This document shows, piece by piece, positions 1 to 7,893 of a stretch of DNA of 64,000 nt (positions within the stretch are counted from its first letter, which is position 1; the number at the start of each line of letters is the position of its first letter). The stretch is from Pseudomonas sp. CFII64 (GTDB taxonomy: Bacteria > Pseudomonadota > Gammaproteobacteria > Pseudomonadales > Pseudomonadaceae), in assembly GCF_000416235.1 (NCBI RefSeq), contig NZ_ATLO01000039.1, positions 84,951 to 148,950 of the forward strand. Reading direction: 5' to 3'. The translations under genes were made by a program, and so were the position numbers. The notes beneath the pieces are model-generated. The model searched no databases. It was not told the origin of the DNA and worked only from the letters and a program-made list of their open reading frames with translations.

Positions 1-18
1 ATCCTCAGACAAATGCAT
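1..18 (-). CDS. 5' end of an unidentified gene running off the left edge
   Basis: Only six codons are visible (Met-His-Leu-Ser-Glu-Asp), starting at an ATG whose first base is position 18. The start is supported by a strong AGGAGGT Shine-Dalgarno sequence on the minus strand (about 24-30) six bases upstream. It lies about 50 bases downstream of the manganese catalase gene on the same strand, so it is probably co-transcribed with it. The product cannot be identified from this window. Confidence 0.5.
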
Positions 19-68
19 TGTCCACCTCCTCTCTAAAGTTTTGGCCGGTCAGTTACATATTACGGGTC

Positions 69-953
69 TTACAGGTCTTTACCTTGCACATAACCTGAAC
101 CCAGATCCGCACCGGTAATCGGGTTGGCATCCGGATCGGACATGGTACGTTCCTTCATCGTCAACAACACGGCTTCGTCATCTGTGGACAACTCGACCGA
201 TGCCGTTCCGTCACCGCCATCCACGGCGGGCTCGGGCGATTCCACATATTCCCACTCGTCGCCTTCATTCCATGGGCCACGCAGGTTTGGCTCACCAGCG
301 GACATGTTGAAGTACACGTTGGCGAACTCAGGCATGCCAGGCAGTTTGCCTTGTGGGAAGTTCGGCTGGATCGAATGCAGCGCTTTTTCGAACGACTTCT
401 GGTGGGCGATTTCCCGAGTCATCAAAAAGCCCAGCGCTTCTTTAATACCTGGATCATCAGTCACGTTCATCAGGCGCTCATAAACAATCTTCGCCCGTGC
501 TTCTGCCGCGATATTGGAACGGAAGTCCGCAGTCGGTTCGCCGATAGTGTCGACATAAGCCGCTGTCCATGGCACACCGGCCGAGTTGGTCAGTGGCGCA
601 CCGCAGCCGTAGAGCAAAGAAGTGATATGCGAGTCATTACCCGCACCATTGATTGCACGATACAACTCACCTTCTTGCTGTACGCCTTCGGCCAACTGAC
701 CTTTGCCGCCACGGTTGAGCATGCAAATAATCGAACCGATGATTTCCAGATGGCTAAGTTCTTCGGTGGCGATGTCCATCAGCAAGTCTTTACGACCTGC
801 GTCCTCTTCTGCCAACGCTTGAGTGAAGTAGCGCGCTGCTGCTGCAAGTTCACCTTGAGCACCACCGAACTGCTCCAGAAGAAGATTGGCCAGACCGGGA
901 TCAGGTCGAGCGACACGCACGGTGTACTGCAAACGCTTGTTATGAATGAACAT
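69..953 (-). CDS. Manganese catalase (non-haem, dimanganese)
   Basis: A 294-aa protein of the manganese catalase family, which breaks down hydrogen peroxide at a di-manganese centre in the cytoplasm. The ferritin-like helical pattern of metal ligands is visible: Glu35 in the EQFGGAQGELAAA helix, Glu65 and His68 in ATEELSHLE, and later a Glu in AAEARAKIVYERL and a His in REIAHQKSFEKAL. The C-terminal tail is acidic, as in other bacterial members. An in-frame ATG lies 15 bases upstream (968), but the GAGGA just before the inner ATG makes 953 the likelier start. A second gene follows closely at the left edge. Family members are often stress-induced; no promoter was identified with confidence in the 265-base upstream gap. 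Confidence 0.93.
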   Translation of the reverse strand: MFIHNKRLQYTVRVARPDPGLANLLLEQFGGAQGELAAAARYFTQALAEEDAGRKDLLMDIATEELSHLEIIGSIICMLNRGGKGQLAEGVQQEGELYRAINGAGNDSHITSLLYGCGAPLTNSAGVPWTAAYVDTIGEPTADFRSNIAAEARAKIVYERLMNVTDDPGIKEALGFLMTREIAHQKSFEKALHSIQPNFPQGKLPGMPEFANVYFNMSAGEPNLRGPWNEGDEWEYVESPEPAVDGGDGTASVELSTDDEAVLLTMKERTMSDPDANPITGADLGSGYVQGKDL

Positions 954-1218
954 GGTTCGGTTCCTCATCTTATTGAGCCAAAACGGCCGTCAGTGGACAT
1001 GTGATTGGCCACAGTAAAGGGAGCGCCGAGCCGGGAAAGCTGTTCAGCCAAGTTGACGAATGGTCGTGAAAAAACCGGATCGTGGAATGGATGGATCCAT
1101 TTGGGTGTTTCTAGCTGGCAAAATTTGTCGTTTTGAGTGATAGCTGCCGTGCACGAGTTTCAAGTGCGCCAAGAGGCGCGATCATCGCGCCGCTCACGTT
1201 TCGCTATATCGCGAATGA

Positions 1219-2214
1219 TTAAAGTGTCGTAGTGGCGCAAGGATAGGAGGTGTCGGATATTTCTTTAAGTTCAACAGGCCAGTCCAGGTTCGTTTCGCTG
1301 ATTTTTCGAAAAATGACCGAAGAGGAAAGAAAGCCGTCCGGTTCCTCGGCAAATGCTGTTACAGCGTGGCAGCGCGCGGCGACGGTATAGGCAGGTTCAT
1401 CCAGTCGCGTCTCGATGATTTCGAAACCCAGAGGCTTATTGATCAGCGCCTTCCACGACTCGTCGGAGAAACGCCAGAAATCCCAAGGTTGATCGTGCAT
1501 TGGCCAGGTTTGATGGGTAGTAAAAAGCCCGATACCGCCTGGTTTCATGATTCGATTGATTTCAATCATGACTTTCCAGGGCATCATCAAATGTTCGAAT
1601 ACAGAAAATGCCGTCACTCCATCAAAATGGTTGGCAGGGTAGGACTGACTTAACTGGTGGGCGTCACCCACGACATTCACATTTGGCCCGGCAAGTACAT
1701 CGAAGCCACTGTATTCCCAGTCGGCCGGTGCAAATCCCCTTCTGACCACGCCCGAACGGGCTCGGGATCCAATCTCCAGCATGCGTCGCGGGTTTTCCTG
1801 CCGTGCTGCAGGCAGGTTGTTCATCATCTGGACAAAGACACTGTTGAGGCCGTCTCGGGGGCTACCCAGTCGGTGGATAGAAGCGGATGTCCCGTCAACG
1901 AAATGCACAACCAGTCGGCTATTGAGGATGGCTGCACGGTCCTCTGAAAAGCTGATCAGTTCGTCAAACCGCGACTCGGACGCACGCGGGCCAAAATGGG
2001 AAATCAGATCAGGACTCATTTTGCCGAAGTGCAGCGGATACAACTTGCCCCCCGATACTTGCAGAGCTATATCGCGGATTGTTTTATCGGGGCTATATAG
2101 CCAGCCGCTTACTCTTAGAACACCTTGGAACACTGTAAAGCGGTCAATACAGTACGGGCCGGAAAACTCACTTGCGGCAGTATCCGGGCTAAAAGAGTTA
2201 GCTTGCATGGGCAT
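1219..2214 (-). CDS. Class I SAM-dependent methyltransferase
   Basis: A 331-aa protein with two parts. The first about 140 residues are a non-catalytic region of beta-rich character (FQGVLRVSGWLYSPD) without a family I recognise. The rest is a Rossmann methyltransferase: motif I-like RRMLEIGSRARSG, an acidic strand (YSGFDVLAGPNV), motif NHFDGVTAFSVFEHL and post-motif IMKPGGIGLFTTH. The FDGVTAFSVFEHL block resembles methyltransferases found beside polysaccharide or glycan genes, but no such neighbours exist here, so the substrate is unknown. The start at 2214 has only a weak ribosome site, and an ATG two codons later (2208) is an alternative. The gene stands alone on its strand, with a 265-base gap to the catalase. 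Confidence 0.8.
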   Translation of the reverse strand: MPMQANSFSPDTAASEFSGPYCIDRFTVFQGVLRVSGWLYSPDKTIRDIALQVSGGKLYPLHFGKMSPDLISHFGPRASESRFDELISFSEDRAAILNSRLVVHFVDGTSASIHRLGSPRDGLNSVFVQMMNNLPAARQENPRRMLEIGSRARSGVVRRGFAPADWEYSGFDVLAGPNVNVVGDAHQLSQSYPANHFDGVTAFSVFEHLMMPWKVMIEINRIMKPGGIGLFTTHQTWPMHDQPWDFWRFSDESWKALINKPLGFEIIETRLDEPAYTVAARCHAVTAFAEEPDGFLSSSVIFRKISETNLDWPVELKEISDTSYPCATTTL

Positions 2215-2270
2215 ATTCTCGGGTTTGATCGGCGTTCATCAAGCGTAGTTGAAATCGGGCTCGTTGAAGT

Positions 2271-2777
2271 TCAGGTATAAGCCAAAAGTCGTCCGCACAA
2301 CACCACGCAAAGCCATAATCCGATTGATAACACTGCCTGGATCCTGGCGATTGCGGGTGCAGCAACGCCCGTATTCCAGCGGGTGACCGAGCGATATACG
2401 CCGATGTGGAACAGCGCTGCATTGATGCCTGCGATGGCAATCAGGCTCAGTTTCAAGAGGAAAACGTTGTTACTGATGAAGTCATGGGGATGTGCCGAAA
2501 ACATCATCAAGCCCGCAGGAACAATCAACAGCAGGGCGGCGACGGCAAAGCGCAGCAAGTGCCGCGCCAGCGCTGTGACGGCAATCTCTCGCGATAGCCC
2601 GAGCACCCGCAGGTCGAACATGATCACCGAGCCGACCAGCACGGCAAAACCGATGATGTGCACCACCTCGACCAGCGGATAAAGCCATAGATCGCTGCGC
2701 ATGGCCGAACCCACGGGCGATGCGTCCAGCCAGTCCAGCCAGGTGTTTTCGCCCGAGCTAGTCGGGGCGGTGTTCAT
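2271..2777 (-). CDS. DUF6644-like inner-membrane protein
   Basis: A 168-aa protein with four hydrophobic segments: around residues 33-58 (YPLVEVVHIIGFAVLVGSV), 70-92, 103-122 and 143-165. A conserved-looking His (VVHIIGF) lies in the first segment and another (LFHIGVY) in the third region, a layout seen in small haem- or quinone-linked membrane proteins. That role is inference, since the family (DUF6644-type by recall) has no established function. The start codon overlaps the stop of the upstream gene (TGATG), so translation of the two is probably coupled. This suggests that the periplasmic DUF6152-type protein and this membrane protein act together. Confidence 0.72.
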   Translation of the reverse strand: MNTAPTSSGENTWLDWLDASPVGSAMRSDLWLYPLVEVVHIIGFAVLVGSVIMFDLRVLGLSREIAVTALARHLLRFAVAALLLIVPAGLMMFSAHPHDFISNNVFLLKLSLIAIAGINAALFHIGVYRSVTRWNTGVAAPAIARIQAVLSIGLWLCVVLCGRLLAYT

Positions 2778-3127
2778 CAGCGCAACTCGGTGGTCTTGTC
2801 GCCAACGGTGATGCGTTCGGCGCGTAACTCTTCGGGTTTGCTGCGATTCTGATAACCGACCACGCTGGCTTGATTGCCGACCTTGAGCATGTCCTGGGTC
2901 AGGCCACGATTTTCCATGCGAGAGGGCGGCGCCAGGACCACATTCCAGGTTTTATCAGCGGTTTTGAGGCGCACGAAGCCGTGAGGATGGGAATATCCGG
3001 ACGCTTCGATCGTGCCTTGCAGCTGCAATGCCTTGCTGGAGTCGTACTCGCTCCAGCCGTGATGGGCGAATGCTGCAGTGGTAACCAGTAGTGACGACAA
3101 TCCAATGCACTTGAGCATGCCTTTCAT
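2777..3127 (-). CDS. DUF6152-like exported protein
   Basis: A 116-aa protein with a cleavable signal peptide (MKGMLKCIGLSSLLVTTAAFA, cut before HHGWSEYD). The mature part starts with the HHGWSEYD motif typical of the DUF6152 family and continues as a small beta-rich domain (LQGTIEASGYSHPHGFVRLK, WNVVLAPPSRM). It is probably periplasmic, and the histidine-rich mature N-terminus could bind metal, though this is inference. The open frame extends upstream to 3166, but the start at 3127 follows a purine-rich AAGAGGACCGCGTC stretch and gives a proper signal peptide. It is translationally coupled to the downstream membrane-protein gene through the TGATG overlap. Confidence 0.75.
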   Translation of the reverse strand: MKGMLKCIGLSSLLVTTAAFAHHGWSEYDSSKALQLQGTIEASGYSHPHGFVRLKTADKTWNVVLAPPSRMENRGLTQDMLKVGNQASVVGYQNRSKPEELRAERITVGDKTTELR

Positions 3128-3286
3128 GACGCGGTCCTCTTGTTGTCTTTCTTCTGTGCAGAGCAAAAGCGTAGACGGGACTGGCGTCGTGTTCAGTGCA
3201 GGTCAGCGAAGACAGAACTGAGGAGTGTTGCGCTGCCAGGCCCGAAGCCCGCAGGAACAAGGCTTGAGCACGGTGAACGCCGCTTG

Positions 3287-3526
3287 TCAGGCCGCGCCGG
3301 TTTTGCTGATCAGGCCATCGCGAACTTCGGATGCGTAGTTCAGCAGGCTGGATTCGGATTCTTGATAATTGGCCGAAAGCTCAATCAGTGCCTGGGCTTG
3401 AGCATGCTGGCCGCTGGCAGCAAGGCTGTTGGCTTCCTTGAGCAGGTTGGCCAACGACCATCTCAACAGGTGAGCGGCCGAGACCAGAGCATTCTGAAGT
3501 TGCTGGTTTTCTTTAGTGAGACCCAT
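3287..3526 (-). CDS. Small conserved hypothetical protein
   Basis: A 79-aa protein that begins MGLTKENQQLQNALV and is predicted to be almost entirely helical, with an amphipathic pattern (LLRWSLANLLKEANSLAA) that suggests a helical bundle or coiled-coil pair. The start at 3526 is chosen because it follows a good GGAAGGG ribosome site; the open frame extends 43 codons further upstream without one. No domain is recognised and no function is offered. It is transcribed alone on the minus strand. Confidence 0.6.
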   Translation of the reverse strand: MGLTKENQQLQNALVSAAHLLRWSLANLLKEANSLAASGQHAQAQALIELSANYQESESSLLNYASEVRDGLISKTGAA

Positions 3527-3653
3527 GCTGATTCCCTTCCAGGTCAGTGCTGCGCCAGACGACATGGCGATTTGATGCGGTGAAATATAGCAAAGCCAGG
3601 CTACTGATTTAAGGATATCTATCTCGTCTGTCTCGTAACACGAAATGCCTGGC

Positions 3654-3681
3654 ACAAAAAAACCGGCACAACGGCCGGTTT
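3654..3681 (-). terminator. Rho-independent terminator of the PLDc_N-like gene
   Basis: An inverted repeat AACCGGC...GCCGGTT (3661-3680) is preceded on the plus strand by a run of A, which reads as a T-tract on the minus strand. It lies about 30 bases beyond the stop of the gene at 3713-3970. Confidence 0.75.
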
Positions 3682-3712
3682 GGTGAATCGCACGCTTGTG
3701 CCCGCATCAGGC

Positions 3713-3970
3713 TCAGTTCCGTTGCTGAAGCGGATCCGAACCTGCCGTTTTGGCCTTCGGGCCCGCAACCGCCCAGGCCAGCAGCCCGAGAACCGGAACA
3801 AACACCAGCACAATTATCCACAGCGCCTTGCTTTCACGTTGGCCATCGCTCTTCATGACGCGCGTCACCGCCCACAGCACGGCAACAATAAGCAACGTCA
3901 CAACGGATATCCACACCAGTGGAGCATCCATGATGTTCGCCAGCACGTCCCAGATTTGCTTGAGTTCCAT
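3713..3970 (-). CDS. PLDc_N-domain small membrane protein
   Basis: An 85-aa protein with two membrane segments, at about residues 16-38 (PLVWISVVTLLIVAVLWAVT) and 48-70 (LWIIVLVFVPVLGLLAWAV), the second followed by GPKAK. This two-helix pattern with a Pro-Val-Leu-Gly centre matches the PLD nuclease N-terminal (PLDc_N) family, usually free-standing and of unknown role. The start at 3970 follows a GGGGGAG ribosome site; the upstream extension of the frame lacks one. A clear terminator follows. Confidence 0.7.
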   Translation of the reverse strand: MELKQIWDVLANIMDAPLVWISVVTLLIVAVLWAVTRVMKSDGQRESKALWIIVLVFVPVLGLLAWAVAGPKAKTAGSDPLQQRN

Positions 3971-4137
3971 ACATCTCCCCCTTGGTTGTAACTGTTTAGG
4001 CAGGGTGATGCGCAAAGGGTTCAGTGGTTGTCTGCCGGGACAAATCCTTCGCGGCCCGCGCCTTCGACAATGTTGGCTACACTCACCTGCGCCGACAGGT
4101 CCGGAATGGTCCCGACCCGCTATCAAGGAGGATTGGC

Positions 4138-4413
4138 ATGATCTCCAGTCAGGAGTTAACCCACATTGTCGAAATGGCGTTCTTGCCCAAAAGGTGCGCC
4201 TGCACCATCGACCCGACCGGCTCGATGACCATCCAGATCTTCAATCAGAACACCGACAAGGAAGAGCTGACCTTCGCCGGCATCGATGCCACCACCCTGA
4301 CCGCCGGCCGCGCCATTGCCAATCTGGTGCTCGGGTTGAGAGAGGAAATACGGCTTTGGCATTTGCAGCCGGAGCAGCGGCAGGGCGACGGGGGTAAGCG
4401 GCTGCGCAATTAA
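4138..4413 (+). CDS. DUF1652-like protein
   Basis: A 91-aa soluble protein. It begins MISSQELTHIVEMAFLPKRC and contains CTIDPTGSMTIQIFN, LTFAGIDATTLTAGRAIANL and a basic C-terminal tail, a pattern of the DUF1652 family found mainly in Pseudomonas. No catalytic motif is visible and the function is unknown. The start at 4138 is fixed by an AAGGAGG ribosome site seven bases upstream, and the frame further upstream is not needed. It is the only plus-strand gene in this stretch and converges on the ribbon-helix-helix gene. Confidence 0.75.
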   Translation: MISSQELTHIVEMAFLPKRCACTIDPTGSMTIQIFNQNTDKEELTFAGIDATTLTAGRAIANLVLGLREEIRLWHLQPEQRQGDGGKRLRN

Positions 4414-4437
4414 ATCGACCTCAGCCGGTTCTATGGA

Positions 4438-4464
4438 CAAAAAAACCGGCTCCAATGGCCGGTT
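4438..4464 (-). terminator. Terminator between DUF1652-like and RHH genes
   Basis: Perfect stem AAACCGGC/GCCGGTTT (4442-4449 and 4457-4464) with an A-run on the left side, so it reads as a hairpin plus T-tract on the minus strand just past the RHH gene. Its T side on the plus strand is short, so it acts mainly on the minus strand. Confidence 0.7.
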
Positions 4465-4469
4465 TCTGA

Positions 4470-4769
4470 TCATGCAGTGCGGTTAACCAGCTTAAGAGTC
4501 GCAGCACCGCGCTGTTGAGCCAGGTATCGAGTGCAACAAACGCGCAGGAACGAGGAAAAATTCAGCACTTCGTCGCGAGCTTTGGTGATCTCTTCGTAGA
4601 GATTGGTGATCAATTGGTTGGTGGTTACACCTTCCCCGGCGGCCATCTCTGTGAGGATGTCCCAAAACTGGTTTTCCAGCCGCAACGTCGTGATCACGCC
4701 ATGTATGCGCAATGAGCGTGACCGAGACTCATACAGAATTGGATCGGCTTTAATATACAGTTCGCACAT
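4470..4769 (-). CDS. Ribbon-helix-helix domain protein
   Basis: A 99-aa protein whose N-terminal half reads as a ribbon-helix-helix DNA-binding fold: strand SLRIHGVITTLRLENQFWDIL, then a helix-turn-helix-like pair EMAAGEGVTTNQLITNLYEEIT. It resembles the RHH_4 type (ribbon-helix-helix proteins of bacterial chromosomes). The C-terminus (FSSFLRVCCTRYLAQQRG) is helical and may dimerise. A GGGAGG ribosome site lies before the start. A 17-base perfect palindrome lies about 35 bases upstream and may be its own operator. The regulon is unknown. Confidence 0.72.
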   Translation of the reverse strand: MCELYIKADPILYESRSRSLRIHGVITTLRLENQFWDILTEMAAGEGVTTNQLITNLYEEITKARDEVLNFSSFLRVCCTRYLAQQRGAATLKLVNRTA

Positions 4770-4803
4770 TTTAAGATCCTCCCGGAAAAATCATAATCAT
4801 TGT

Positions 4804-4820
4804 CCTCTTTATACAAGAGG
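4804..4820. promoter_or_regulatory. Palindrome upstream of the RHH gene, candidate operator
   Basis: CCTCTT and AAGAGG form perfect six-base arms around a five-base spacer (TATAC). On the minus strand the centre reads TATAAA, which could be a -10 element of the RHH gene. A palindrome over a possible promoter fits autorepression, common in small RHH regulators; this is inference. Confidence 0.35.
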
Positions 4821-4836
4821 GGGTAATAGTCAGATA

Positions 4837-5040
4837 CTACACCTGCATACTCCTGCAGAGGTTGCAGTCGCCAAGCGTCCATTTCGGGTGCGCGTGTAAC
4901 CCGGCAATGACAGGTTGCGCATCGCCTGGATCAACGACTGCACAGCGTTTCTCCTCCAGGCAGAGCAGCAACCCAATGTAATTGTCGGTGAAAGCCCTCG
5001 ACTCCCGGACCTCCAGGCCTCCTGGATCTTGCGCTGTCAT
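4837..5040 (-). pseudogene. gloB: Truncated glyoxalase II (gloB) remnant
   Basis: The 67-aa frame contains a stretch closely matching the N-terminus of hydroxyacylglutathione hydrolase: AFTDNYIGLLLCLEEKRC, AVVDPGDAQPVIAGLHAHP, then KWTLGD. In intact GloB the next residues are the metal-binding THHHHDH loop; here the frame turns into CNLCRSMQV and stops, so no metal site and no activity are possible. The ATG overlaps the stop of the GMC oxidoreductase gene, so the fragment may still be translated. The first about 11 residues are not GloB-like, suggesting a recombinational junction at both ends. A lactoylglutathione lyase-like gene lies 2.3 kb upstream on the same strand. Confidence 0.75.
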
Positions 5041-6605
5041 GCTGCCTTGGTCTTGAGCGATTCGGCAATGTAGTCAGCTTGTCGAATGGCCAGGCTGACG
5101 ATTGTCAGGGTCGGATTCTCCGCGCCACTCGTGGTGAATTGACTCCCGTCCGAGATAAACAGGTTAGGCACCTCATGGCACTGTCCATGTTTGTTGCAGA
5201 CACCATCCGCCTCTTTGAGACTCATGCGACACGTGCCCAGGTTATGGGTGGAAGGATAAGGCGGAACCCGGTGGGTCTTGAGCGCGCCAACCGCTTCGTA
5301 TACCGCGCTGCCTTGTTTGAAAGCGTGTTCACGCATGGCAATGTCGTTTGGATGATCGTCGTAGTGAACATTGGCCACGGGTATCCCCAAACGGTCCTTG
5401 GTGTCATTGCTCAATGTGATGCGATTGCTCTCACGAGGCATGTCTTCGCCCACTATCCACATGCCGGCAAGGTGAGTGTAATTGTCCATGACCCGGGTAA
5501 AATCCTTGCCCCAGGCACCAGGATTGAAAAATGCCGCCATGAACGATGGCCCAAGAGAGACGGTCTCCATTTCGTAGCCGCCGACAAAGCCGCGATCAGG
5601 ATTGAAATGCACCTCGTCACTGATCAGGCCCGCCATGATCGTGCCTCGGTAGAAGTGCACGGGATCGCTGAATTCGGCGAAAACCGAGCCGGTGGTGTGG
5701 CGCATGTAGTGCTTGCCGACCATGCCTGATCCGTTGGCCAGCCCGTGGGGAAATAAGGTACTGGAGGAACTCAAGAGCAGTCTGGGGGTTTCGATTGCAT
5801 TACCGGCTATCGCGATGATGCGGCCTTTCTGCCAGTGCAACTCACCCTTTGCGTCAGCGTAGACAACGGCGCTGGCACGACCCTTGGCATCATGTTCGAT
5901 GCGAACCGCGTGGGCTTGCGTTCGCAACTCAAGCTTGCCGGTCGCTTCGGCGGCTGGAATTTCAGTGTAGAGCGTTGACCACTTCGCCCCCATTTTGCAG
6001 CCTTGAAAGCAGAACCCAAGCTGCATGCATTGCGCGCGTCCTGCACGGGCGCGGCTGTTGATGGCCATGCGTCCAGTCGAGCAGTGTTTATAGCCAAGCT
6101 TCATTGCACCGTTGTACATCACTTGGAAGTTGTTGTTGCCGGGCAGGCCGGGAATGTCGTTGGTGCGAGTGACACCCATCTTGTCCTCGGCACGGGCGTA
6201 ATAGGGCTCCAGTTCCGCCAACGTCAATGGCCAGTCCAGCAGGCTCGCTCCTTTTACGTCACCGTAGGTCTGGCGTGCGCGAAACTCGTGGTCTTGTAAG
6301 CGGATGCTTGCTCCGGCCCAATGAGTGGTGGTGCCACCCACCGTTTTGCAGATCCAGGCGGGTAGATTGGGAAAGTCCCTGGCGATCTGCCAGGTGCCCG
6401 ACGTCGTGCGTGTATCGCCCCAGGAAAGCTGTTGAAACGAAGGCCATTCATCATTGATGAAGGTTGCTGAGGACTGACGCTCACCTGCTTCGAGAAGAAC
6501 CACCGGTATGCCCTTTTGGCACAACTCGTTGGCGAGTGTCCCGCCACCCGCACCGGAACCTATGATCACTACTACGGAAGCATCGTCAAAACTGTAGGTT
6601 GTCAT
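5037..6605 (-). CDS. GMC-family flavoprotein oxidoreductase (gluconate 2-dehydrogenase-type large subunit)
   Basis: A 522-aa protein of the glucose-methanol-choline oxidoreductase family. The FAD-binding motif GSGAGGGTLANEL is at residues 17-29, followed by VVLLEAGER, the GGTTTHWAG signature near residue 90, and a C-terminal block with HNLGTCRMS and SGAENPTLTIVSLAIRQADYIAE. Such proteins oxidise sugar acids or alcohols and pass electrons to a quinone or cytochrome. It has no signal peptide. The gene 12 bases upstream encodes a Tat-signal small subunit, so the pair is probably exported as a folded complex, as in gluconate 2-dehydrogenase. The usual cytochrome c subunit gene is not next to it. 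Substrate unknown. Confidence 0.87.
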   Translation of the reverse strand: MTTYSFDDASVVVIIGSGAGGGTLANELCQKGIPVVLLEAGERQSSATFINDEWPSFQQLSWGDTRTTSGTWQIARDFPNLPAWICKTVGGTTTHWAGASIRLQDHEFRARQTYGDVKGASLLDWPLTLAELEPYYARAEDKMGVTRTNDIPGLPGNNNFQVMYNGAMKLGYKHCSTGRMAINSRARAGRAQCMQLGFCFQGCKMGAKWSTLYTEIPAAEATGKLELRTQAHAVRIEHDAKGRASAVVYADAKGELHWQKGRIIAIAGNAIETPRLLLSSSSTLFPHGLANGSGMVGKHYMRHTTGSVFAEFSDPVHFYRGTIMAGLISDEVHFNPDRGFVGGYEMETVSLGPSFMAAFFNPGAWGKDFTRVMDNYTHLAGMWIVGEDMPRESNRITLSNDTKDRLGIPVANVHYDDHPNDIAMREHAFKQGSAVYEAVGALKTHRVPPYPSTHNLGTCRMSLKEADGVCNKHGQCHEVPNLFISDGSQFTTSGAENPTLTIVSLAIRQADYIAESLKTKAA

Positions 6606-6617
6606 GCTGGCTACTCC

Positions 6618-7178
6618 TCAAGAAAAGGCGCTGGGACTGGCTTCCGCTGGAGCGGCAGGCAGCCACTTCAGATCGTTGAAGCCACGCATCAGATATCCGC
6701 CCTTAGAAAAGGAGGCGCCTTCGTAACCGAAATGCTGGTAAGCCAATTCATTGCTGTATAGCGAGTTGACTGACGTGCTTCTGAGCAAAATGAAAAAGTC
6801 GGAATGCTGGATTTCTTCAAGCAGGGCGACCTGCCTGGTTTCATCGAGACTTGTCCAATTGCCGCCCGCCAGTCGATCCAGGTCGGAAAGACCTTTATCA
6901 AGCAGTGGGAGTACCGAGGGGTTAGTGGATGCACGCTCGTCGAGCGCTTTTACGGCGAAGGCGTAGACAGCATCTTCCATGCGGTCATGAGGGTAAACGC
7001 GGCGAATCACCAGCAGCAGTTTCGCCGCTACATCGCTACTAAGCGTGTTCATTTCCATGGCCCATGATCGGCTGGGAGCCAGCAGGGCGATGGGGCCGGA
7101 GCCGAATATGAGCGTGCCCAACAGCAACCCACCGCTTCCTTGAAGAAAACGGCGGCGATTGAGAGTTACGTCTTGCAT
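6618..7178 (-). CDS. Gluconate 2-dehydrogenase subunit 3-like protein, Tat-exported
   Basis: A 186-aa protein that starts with a twin-arginine signal (MQDVTLNRRRFLQGSGGLL, then a hydrophobic stretch to SRSWA). The rest resembles gluconate 2-dehydrogenase subunit 3: VAAKLLLVIRRVYPHDRM, a middle LPLLDKGLSDLDRL, and VALLEEIQHSDFFILLRS. In known complexes this small subunit carries the flavoprotein through the Tat system. The start at 7178 has an AGGAG ribosome site, while the longer frame to 7274 would bury the signal peptide. It sits 12 bases before the GMC flavoprotein gene and is surely in one operon with it. Confidence 0.83.
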   Translation of the reverse strand: MQDVTLNRRRFLQGSGGLLLGTLIFGSGPIALLAPSRSWAMEMNTLSSDVAAKLLLVIRRVYPHDRMEDAVYAFAVKALDERASTNPSVLPLLDKGLSDLDRLAGGNWTSLDETRQVALLEEIQHSDFFILLRSTSVNSLYSNELAYQHFGYEGASFSKGGYLMRGFNDLKWLPAAPAEASPSAFS

Positions 7179-7350
7179 GAAATGTCTCCTTTTTATTTTT
7201 ATTAGGAGTGACAAGGTCACGGTCGAATCATGGAGTGCGGTTTGAAGGAAAAAATCACTCCTGGTGGAGATCAAATGGATAACACTGTCTGAGGTTTTTG
7301 GTTCCAGGCTGGCAGGTGCTCAGTCCGACGGTAACTGAAAACTCACCTGT

Positions 7351-7743
7351 TCATTGATAGTGGCCACCACGCTGTAACACTTCGATTTTGTAACCGTCGG
7401 GATCCTGAATAAAAAAGAATCGAGCGAGCAAAACCCCATTTCTTTTAAATTCCTTGATGGGGGCCGGTGATAACTTCAGAGCCACCAGGCGGTTGAAATG
7501 CTGGTCAAGATCCTCGACGACAAAGGCCGCATGACCGTAGCCACTGCCATGGGTGTACTCGCTCTGCCCCTTGTTCCAGGTTAGCTCGATTTCTGCGCCG
7601 CTCTCGAAATCCCGCAGGTAGACCAGCGAGAAATCGTCGAACTCCAGGCGATGAGTTTCTCTGAGCCCAAACACGTCCTGGTAGAACTTCATTGACTGGT
7701 CAAGGTTGCCCACGCGGATCATGGTATGAATAAATTTTGCCAT
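7351..7743 (-). CDS. VOC-family lactoylglutathione lyase-like protein
   Basis: A 130-aa vicinal-oxygen-chelate protein strongly resembling glyoxalase I. It has two beta-alpha-beta-beta-beta modules: FIHTMIRVGNLDQSMKFYQD with the first metal ligand His, IELTWN with the first Glu, then GYGHAAFVVEDLDQH with the second His, and IQDPDGYKIEVLQR with the second Glu. Glyoxalase I isomerises the methylglyoxal-glutathione hemithioacetal to lactoylglutathione. The length and motifs fit the short nickel-type class. The truncated gloB downstream suggests this region once held both glyoxalase genes. A short inverted repeat (TGTAC/GTACA, about 7849-7862) lies about 110 bases upstream. Confidence 0.85.
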   Translation of the reverse strand: MAKFIHTMIRVGNLDQSMKFYQDVFGLRETHRLEFDDFSLVYLRDFESGAEIELTWNKGQSEYTHGSGYGHAAFVVEDLDQHFNRLVALKLSPAPIKEFKRNGVLLARFFFIQDPDGYKIEVLQRGGHYQ

Positions 7744-7893
7744 TCCATCTACCTGCGGTTTTCGTGATTCCTGGATTTTTGGTCAAACACCTTCGATTTC
7801 ATGATGAGCCGGACGTGACTCAGGTGGGTAATAGAGGGCTACTACGTTTGTACAGAGGTACAGAATTTTTGCTTCCTTCGTGAAGGATCACGA

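Noticed and set aside
2198..2440. Short minus-strand frame between the methyltransferase and the DUF6644-like gene
   Set aside because: It overlaps the real membrane-protein gene in another frame and has no domain or ribosome site.
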